Shown: piece after piece, positions 59,654-64,000 of the stretch
How positions within the stretch are numbered: position 1 is the stretch's first letter
Layout of the letters: each line of letters opens with the position of its first letter
Origin: Alphaproteobacteria bacterium
Lineage (GTDB): Bacteria > Pseudomonadota > Alphaproteobacteria > Reyranellales > Reyranellaceae
Length of the DNA: 64,000 nucleotides
Assembly: GCA_017307275.1 (NCBI GenBank)
Contig: JAFKFK010000012.1
Coordinates: 62,001-126,000, forward strand
Direction: 5' to 3'
Notes under the pieces: model-generated
What the model saw: only the letters and a program-made list of their open reading frames with translations
Databases searched by the model: none
Told to the model about the DNA's origin: nothing
Made by a program: the position numbers and the translations under genes

Positions 59654-60517
59654 TTGACCCCGCTCCACGTCGCGGCAGCGCTCCTCATCGTGGCGATGTG
59701 GGGGCTGAACTTTACCGTCATCCGCTTCGGCCTCGACGAATTCACGCCCTTCACTTTCGCGACCTGGCGCTTCGTGCTGGGCGCGCTGCCGATCCTGTTC
59801 GTACCGAAGCCCGCAATCTCCTGGGGCACCCTGGCCGGCATCGGCGGTTTCATGTTCACCGGCCAGTTCGTCTTCCTGTTCTTCGCCATGGAGGCAGGCC
59901 TGCCGCCCGGCCTCACCTCCGTGCTGGTGCAGATGCAGGGGCCGCTCACGGTCGTGCTGGCCGCCCTCTTCCTGCGCGAGCACGCGACGCGCGGCCAGTG
60001 GCTGGGGCTCGCCATCGCGGTCGTAGGCGTCGTGCTGATTGCCCGCACCGTCGAGGGCACGGCCAGCCTCTTCGCCATCGGACTTGCGCTCCTGTCCGCG
60101 CTCACGTGGGCGACCGGCAATCTCTTCTTCCGCTCGGCCCGCGGCGTATCGATGTTCGCGGTGACGGTCTGGGCGAGCGTGTTGCCGCCTCTGCCTCTCG
60201 GTATTGCCGCGATGGTGATCGACGGACCGACGGCCCTGCTCACGCCGCTGCTGGCGCCGACCTGGCGCGGCTGGTTCGTGCTCTTCTACACGGTCGTCCC
60301 CGCGATGTGGCTGGGCTACCTGATCTGGGGCACGCTGTTGCGCACCTACCCGGCCGCGAAGATCGGACCCGTATCGCTGCTCGTGCCCTGTGCGGCCCTG
60401 ACCTTCGCCGCCCTGCTGGTCGGCGAGCCCGTCGGAGGCATGCGCCTGCTCGGCATCATCGTCGTGCTGGGCGGCGTGGCGACGGGGGTTTATGCTTCGG
60501 CGCGCCGGATGCGCTGA
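59654..60517 (+). CDS. EamA-family drug/metabolite exporter
   Basis: A 287-residue transporter with ten predicted helices in two EamA repeats (residues 1-140 and 145-283). Typical stretches are LIVAMWGLNFTVIRFG, SVLVQMQGPLTVVLAALFLREHATRGQWLGLAIAVVGVVLI and the second-repeat LVPCAALTFAALLVGEPVGG. The family exports amino acids or related metabolites (the EamA of E. coli exports O-acetylserine and cysteine). The start appears to be TTG at 59654, 4 bp after leuD. Its end overlaps the convergent Lrp gene by 62 bp. Confidence 0.9.
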   Translation: MTPLHVAAALLIVAMWGLNFTVIRFGLDEFTPFTFATWRFVLGALPILFVPKPAISWGTLAGIGGFMFTGQFVFLFFAMEAGLPPGLTSVLVQMQGPLTVVLAALFLREHATRGQWLGLAIAVVGVVLIARTVEGTASLFAIGLALLSALTWATGNLFFRSARGVSMFAVTVWASVLPPLPLGIAAMVIDGPTALLTPLLAPTWRGWFVLFYTVVPAMWLGYLIWGTLLRTYPAAKIGPVSLLVPCAALTFAALLVGEPVGGMRLLGIIVVLGGVATGVYASARRMR

Positions 60518-60998
60518 AGACCACCGGCGGCACCGCACGGTTGACCACCTCGCGCAGCGCAAAGCTCGATTCGATGCGCGCGACACGCGGCAGCCGCGAC
60601 AGTTCGGTACGGTGTATGCGCTCGAAATCCTGGATGTCGCGCGCCAGCACGGTGACGATGTAGTCGTCGGTTCCCGACATCAGGAAACATCGGATCACCG
60701 AAGGGCAGGCCACAACTCCAGCCTCGAAGGCCTTCAGCGCATCCTCGCTCTGGCTCTCCAATGTGATCCGCACCAGGACCGTGGTGGCCAGCCCGAAATG
60801 CGCGAGATCGAGCACCGCCTGGTAGCCCTGAATGATGCCGCCCTCCTCCAGCGCTTTCTGCCGTCGCGCGATCGCCGTGCTGGAAAGACCGATGCGCGTC
60901 GACAGATCGACCTGACTCACTCGCGCATTGGCCGTGAGCTCCGCCAGGATCGAAGCATCGATACGGTCCATGGGATTGGGTTTCGAATCCTGCGCCAT
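60456..60998 (-). CDS. Lrp/AsnC-family regulator
   Basis: A 180-residue Lrp-type regulator. The N-terminal HTH is MDRIDASILAELTANARVSQVDLSTRIGLSSTAIARRQKALEEGGIIQGYQAVLD. The C-terminal RAM ligand domain includes ACPSVIRCFLMSGTDDYIVTVLARDIQDFERIHRTELSRLPRVARIESSFALREV. The tail is longer than usual and Pro/Arg-rich, and this part overlaps the exporter gene. It is divergent from alanine dehydrogenase by 112 bp, the classic AldR/ald arrangement, so it most likely controls ald in response to an amino acid. Confidence 0.93.
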   Translation of the reverse strand: MAQDSKPNPMDRIDASILAELTANARVSQVDLSTRIGLSSTAIARRQKALEEGGIIQGYQAVLDLAHFGLATTVLVRITLESQSEDALKAFEAGVVACPSVIRCFLMSGTDDYIVTVLARDIQDFERIHRTELSRLPRVARIESSFALREVVNRAVPPVVFSASGAPKHKPPSPRRPARR

Positions 60999-61053
60999 TT
61001 GCCTCCAAGGCGCCGATTTCCAGCGCGAACTTACGAGATCATCGCAAGATCGC

Positions 61054-61091
61054 AGGATATCGAACCAAATCCCTTGTTAAAGAAATATCCT
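61054..61091. promoter_or_regulatory. Inverted repeat in the lrp-ald intergenic region
   Basis: Arms AGGATAT (61054-61060) and ATATCCT (61085-61091) are exact inverted repeats with 24 bp between, in an AT-rich stretch. The centre-to-centre distance is 31 bp, about three helical turns, so both arms face the same side. It ends 19 bp before the ald start. It is a plausible binding site for the divergently encoded Lrp-type regulator. Confidence 0.5.
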
Positions 61092-61110
61092 CAACTTGGA
61101 GGAGCGTTCC

Positions 61111-62226
61111 ATGCGCGTCGGAGTGCCGAAGGAGATCAAAACCCATGAGTACCGCGTCGGGCTGACGCCCGGCGCGGTTCGAGAGTATGTCCATGCCGGT
61201 CACGAGGTGCTGGTGGAGACGACGGCCGGTTCCGGTATCGGCGCCGACGACGATGTCTACCGCAGGGCCGGCGCCACCATCGCCAACACAGCCGCCGAGG
61301 TCTTCGCCACCGCCGACATGATCGTGAAGGTGAAGGAGCCGCAGCCCAACGAATGGGTCCGCCTGCGGCCGGGCCAGATCCTTTTCACCTACCTGCATTT
61401 GGCCGCGGACCCTGAACAGGCACGCGGCCTTCTTGCGTCGGGCTGCACTGCCATCGCCTACGAAACCGTGACCGACGCCCATGGCGGCCTGCCGCTGCTG
61501 GCGCCGATGAGCGAAGTCGCCGGCCGGCTGTCGATCGAGGCTGCGGGCAATGCTCTGCAGCGGCACAGGGGCGGACGCGGACTTTTGCTCGGCGGCGTAC
61601 CTGGCGTGGCACCGGCCAAGGTCGTGGTGCTGGGTGGCGGCGTGGTCGGCACGCATGCCGCGCGCATGGCCGCGGGCCTCGGCGCCGATGTTTCCGTCCT
61701 CGACCGCTCGCTGCCACGCCTGCGTGAACTCGACGAGCTGTTCGAGGGCCGCGTGCGCACCCGCTACTCGACCCTGGAAGCGGTCGAAACCGAAGTGTTC
61801 TCGGCTGACGTGGTGATCGGCGCCGTGTTGATCGCGGGCGCCAGCGCGCCGAAGCTGGTGACGCGGGCGATGCTGAAGTCGATGAAGCGCGGCGCAGTGA
61901 TCGTCGACGTCGCCATCGACCAGGGCGGGTGTTTCGAGACCTCGCATCCGACCACGCATGCCGACCCGACCTATGAGGTCGACGGCGTCATCCACTATTG
62001 CGTCGCCAACATGCCCGGCGCCGTGCCACTCACCTCGAGCGAAGCGCTGAACAACGCGACCCTGCCATTCGGTCTGGCACTCGCGAAGAAGGGCCTGGCG
62101 GCGGTCGCGGAGAACCCGCACCTGCGCGCCGGCCTCAACATCCATCGTGGCCGCTTCACGCACAAAGCGGCGGCCGAGAGCCTCGGGCTTCCGTTCTCGC
62201 CGGCCGACGAGACAATCGCGGCTTAG
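61111..62226 (+). CDS. ald: Alanine dehydrogenase
   Basis: A 371-residue enzyme, exactly the usual Ald length, that interconverts L-alanine and pyruvate plus ammonia with NAD. Substrate residues are visible: R15 (EYRVGL), K75 (VKVKEP) and H96 (YLHLAAD). The NAD-binding motif is [22 protein letters not shown]. Later [18 protein letters not shown] supplies the catalytic Asp. GGAGGAG lies 6 nt before the ATG at 61111; an earlier ATG at 61096 is too close to the dyad. Probably induced by alanine through the neighbouring Lrp-type protein. Confidence 0.97.
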   Translation: MRVGVPKEIKTHEYRVGLTPGAVREYVHAGHEVLVETTAGSGIGADDDVYRRAGATIANTAAEVFATADMIVKVKEPQPNEWVRLRPGQILFTYLHLAADPEQARGLLASGCTAIAYETVTDAHGGLPLLAPMSEVAGRLSIEAAGNALQRHRGGRGLLLGGVPGVAPAKVVVLGGGVVGTHAARMAAGLGADVSVLDRSLPRLRELDELFEGRVRTRYSTLEAVETEVFSADVVIGAVLIAGASAPKLVTRAMLKSMKRGAVIVDVAIDQGGCFETSHPTTHADPTYEVDGVIHYCVANMPGAVPLTSSEALNNATLPFGLALAKKGLAAVAENPHLRAGLNIHRGRFTHKAAAESLGLPFSPADETIAA

Positions 62227-62234
62227 TCATTCAT

Positions 62235-62360
62235 CTCCCCATTCAGATGGGGAGGTGCCCCTGTAGTCAGGGGCGGTGGGGTCAGAAGCCTCGGTGACGC
62301 CGCGGCTTTTGACCCCTCCGTCGCCGCAGACGGCGACACCTCCCCCGATGACGGGGGAGG
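62235..62360. repeat. Cluster of four to five short palindromes (REP/BIME-like mosaic)
   Basis: Between the convergent ald and M20 genes lie consecutive hairpins: CTCCCC/GGGGAG (62235-62254), GCCCCTG/CAGGGGC (62257-62274), TGACCCC pairing with GGGGTCA (62278-62316), GTCGCCG/CGGCGAC (62320-62337) and CCTCCCCC/GGGGGAGG (62339-62360). The first is nearly the same as the element at 45188. The block fills the whole 139-bp gap. It may terminate both transcripts. Confidence 0.8.
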
Positions 62361-62365
62361 AGCGC

Positions 62366-63646
62366 TTACGCCTTCTGCAGGCCGCACCACTCGGCGATGA
62401 ACAGCGCCGTCGACTGGGTGATCTTGCGGATCGACTCGAGGTTCACCCGCTCGTCGAAGCCATGAACGTCGTCCGACTGCGGCCCATAGACCAGTGCGGG
62501 CAGGCCGGCATAGAGGCCGAAAAAGCGGGCATCGGTCGTGCCGGTCGTCCGGCGGTCGTCGAGCTCCGCACCGAACACCGTCTTGTGCGCGTCCGCCAGG
62601 ATGTCCCGCACATGCTCGTGGTTCTTCAGGACGTACGGCTCGGCCTGGAAACCCTCCCAGCTCACGGTCGGCAGGTTGTTGCCGAGGAAGGGATCGTTGG
62701 CTGCGGCCTGACGGATCACGTCCTCAACCTCCTGCCGGCATTCCTTGAGGGTCTGCGTCGGCAGCACGCCCACGCGCATGTCGAAGGTGCACCAGGACGG
62801 CACCGAACTTGCCCAGTCGCCGCCGGCGATCTTGCCGACGTTGAAGTTCACCGGATGGTGATGGTCGCAGTAGTGCTTGTCGTGGGCCTTCAGCGCGTTC
62901 CACTTCTTCTCGAGTTCGCGCAGCTGCTGAATGATGCGATAGGCGGACTCGATTGCGTTCGAGCCGGCATCGGCCTTGTAGACGTGGACCGGGTGGCCGG
63001 TGACCTTGACCTGGAACCACATCACGCCGACCTGCGCGACCGTGAGCGTGCAGCCCGACGGCTCGGGGATCAGCGCGGCATCGGCGCGATAGCCCCGCTG
63101 CAGGCAGGCGAGCGCGCCGTTGCCCGTGCACTCTTCCTCGACTACCGACTGCTGGTAGACGTCGGCCGCCGGCATGTAGCCCAAGGCGCGCAGCGCACGC
63201 AGCGCGAAGACGTTCAGGATCAGCCCGGCCTTCATGTCGCCCGAACCGCGACCATACATCCAGCCGTCTTTCACGTAGGCGTCGTACGGATGGCGCGCCC
63301 ACATCTCGTGCGGCCCTTCAGGCACGACATCGATATGCCCGTTGAGGATCAGCGACCGGCCCTTCGGGTTCGAGGGCCGCCAGGCGCCGACGACGTTCCA
63401 GGCATCGTCATAGTCCAGGCTGTGCGGCGAGTAGCCCGGCAGATGCTTCAGGTCGTCGATCTTGATCTGCCAGCGGTCGATGCCGAGCCCGTCCTCCTTG
63501 AACAGGCGCGCCATCATGTCCTGCGCCGGCGCCTCCTGGAACCTCGTCGAGGGGATTCTCACCAGATCGGCCAGCACCTTGGTCTGATCGTCGAAACGAC
63601 GATCGACCTCGTTCATGATTTTCGTCTTCACGGCAGCATCGAGCAT
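62366..63646 (-). CDS. M20-family metallo-deacylase (ArgE/DapE-like)
   Basis: A 426-residue M20 hydrolase. Metal ligands are seen in LILNGHIDVVPEGP (His, Asp), GRGSGDMKAGL (bridging Asp), SVVEEECTGNGALA (catalytic Glu and metal Glu), EPSG and a late His in DDVHGFDERVN. The dimerisation domain is in the middle. Members remove N-acyl groups from amino acids or cut dipeptides; the close match to unclassified ArgE/DapE-like proteins leaves the substrate open. The ATG at 63646 has GGAG 7 nt upstream. It lies 23 bp downstream of the exporter gene. Confidence 0.9.
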   Translation of the reverse strand: MLDAAVKTKIMNEVDRRFDDQTKVLADLVRIPSTRFQEAPAQDMMARLFKEDGLGIDRWQIKIDDLKHLPGYSPHSLDYDDAWNVVGAWRPSNPKGRSLILNGHIDVVPEGPHEMWARHPYDAYVKDGWMYGRGSGDMKAGLILNVFALRALRALGYMPAADVYQQSVVEEECTGNGALACLQRGYRADAALIPEPSGCTLTVAQVGVMWFQVKVTGHPVHVYKADAGSNAIESAYRIIQQLRELEKKWNALKAHDKHYCDHHHPVNFNVGKIAGGDWASSVPSWCTFDMRVGVLPTQTLKECRQEVEDVIRQAAANDPFLGNNLPTVSWEGFQAEPYVLKNHEHVRDILADAHKTVFGAELDDRRTTGTTDARFFGLYAGLPALVYGPQSDDVHGFDERVNLESIRKITQSTALFIAEWCGLQKA

Positions 63647-63669
63647 CACTCAACTCCTGAAACGAGCCC

Positions 63670-64000
63670 TCAGTTCCAAGCCAGCTTGCGCGCACGCCGT
63701 TGCGAGCGCGACAGCATGGCCGCCGGGACGAGAGCGACGAGGGCCACGACGCCTACAATGATGAAGGTATCGGAGAATGCCAACATCTGTGCTTTGCCGT
63801 GTACGATGGCGCCGAGATATTCCAGCGCGCCGGCCTTCTGCTGCTGGAACGGCAGACCGCTCCTCTGCAGCAACTGCTCGACCTGAGTGAGCAACCGCTC
63901 GGTGGTGCGGTTGCCCCAATCCTGCGTGCCGGTCAGTGCATCGGCATGGAAGCGGGTGCGGATCTCGAAGAAGGCCACCATCAGGTTGATACCGAAGGCG
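63670..64000 (-). CDS. DHA2/EmrB-type MFS multidrug exporter, C-terminal end
   Basis: The last about 110 codons of a major facilitator exporter, cut by the right edge. The sequence GINLMVAFFEIRTRFHADALTG, an extracytoplasmic loop, QMLAFSDTFIIVGVVALVALVPAAML (last helix) and a short basic tail match the end of the 14-helix EmrB/QacA subfamily. It reads toward the M20 gene on the minus strand. An EmrA-like partner would be expected beyond the window. Confidence 0.8.
   Translation of the reverse strand, partial: AFGINLMVAFFEIRTRFHADALTGTQDWGNRTTERLLTQVEQLLQRSGLPFQQQKAGALEYLGAIVHGKAQMLAFSDTFIIVGVVALVALVPAAMLSRSQRRARKLAWN

Noticed and set aside
62276..63886. A 536-codon plus-strand frame across the M20 gene.
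   Set aside because: Antisense shadow; it also begins inside the palindromic repeat cluster.

Overview
The window is about 64 kb of GC-rich, gene-dense DNA from an alphaproteobacterium, probably a soil or water member of Hyphomicrobiales or Rhodospirillales (Bradyrhizobium- or Reyranella-like). That placement is inferred from gene content: Bug/TctC and TAXI binding proteins, family III CoA-transferases, a NasS/NasT-controlled nitrate operon, a DUF1127 protein and a Fec-type iron system. I see no tRNA, rRNA, CRISPR array, insertion sequence, phage gene or origin. No gap between genes exceeds about 270 bp. Both edges cut genes: thiC on the left and an EmrB-type exporter on the right.

Layout. 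1-5 kb: thiC under a TPP riboswitch, an OprD-like porin, and a two-gene operon of a GrdB/PrdB-like protein and a CoA-transferase. 5-14 kb: an orphan TctC binding protein, the complete yejABEF peptide importer, an orphan TAXI binding protein and a hydroxyacid dehydrogenase. 14-27 kb: housekeeping and probable detoxification or catabolic genes (M17 aminopeptidase, two GSTs, GMC oxidoreductase with its partner, VOC protein, alpha/beta hydrolase, sulfatase/phosphonate monoesterase, DUF924, macrodomain, YcbK-like murein hydrolase).

25.7-38.2 kb (minus strand) is the centre of the window: a complete assimilatory nitrate regulon, read nasT, leader, nasS, nrtA, nrtB, nrtD, nirA, Fe-S/FAD/NAD reductase, nasA, cysG. 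It encodes sensing, nitrate uptake, both reduction steps to ammonium, an electron-feeding flavoprotein and siroheme synthesis. The leader before nasS shows two hexaloop hairpins of the ANTAR-target type. The second is mutually exclusive with an intrinsic terminator, and a GG-N10-GC sigma-54-like promoter lies just upstream. A kinase-MORN membrane protein gene precedes nasT on the same strand.

40-50.6 kb: a compact SDR/DUF1445/DUF2848 operon, an alpha/beta hydrolase behind a perfect 22-bp palindrome, a second CoA-transferase, a racemase-family protein lacking both catalytic cysteines, an adenylate/guanylate cyclase receptor, a PPOX flavoprotein, and an LLM monooxygenase-MarR operon behind a perfect 26-bp palindrome. 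50.6-55 kb: TonB receptor, FecR and ECF sigma factor with a Fur-box-like site. 55-64 kb: LysR regulator, DUF1127 protein, TPR protein, leuCD, EamA exporter, divergent lrp/ald pair, a cluster of palindromic repeats, an M20 deacylase and the exporter end.

I did not find a wholly new system. The best leads are the nas leader RNA, the cysteine-less racemase, the CxxC GrdB-like/CoA-transferase pair, the SDR-DUF1445-DUF2848 module, and two palindromic operators that share a TGCA-N2-TGCA core.
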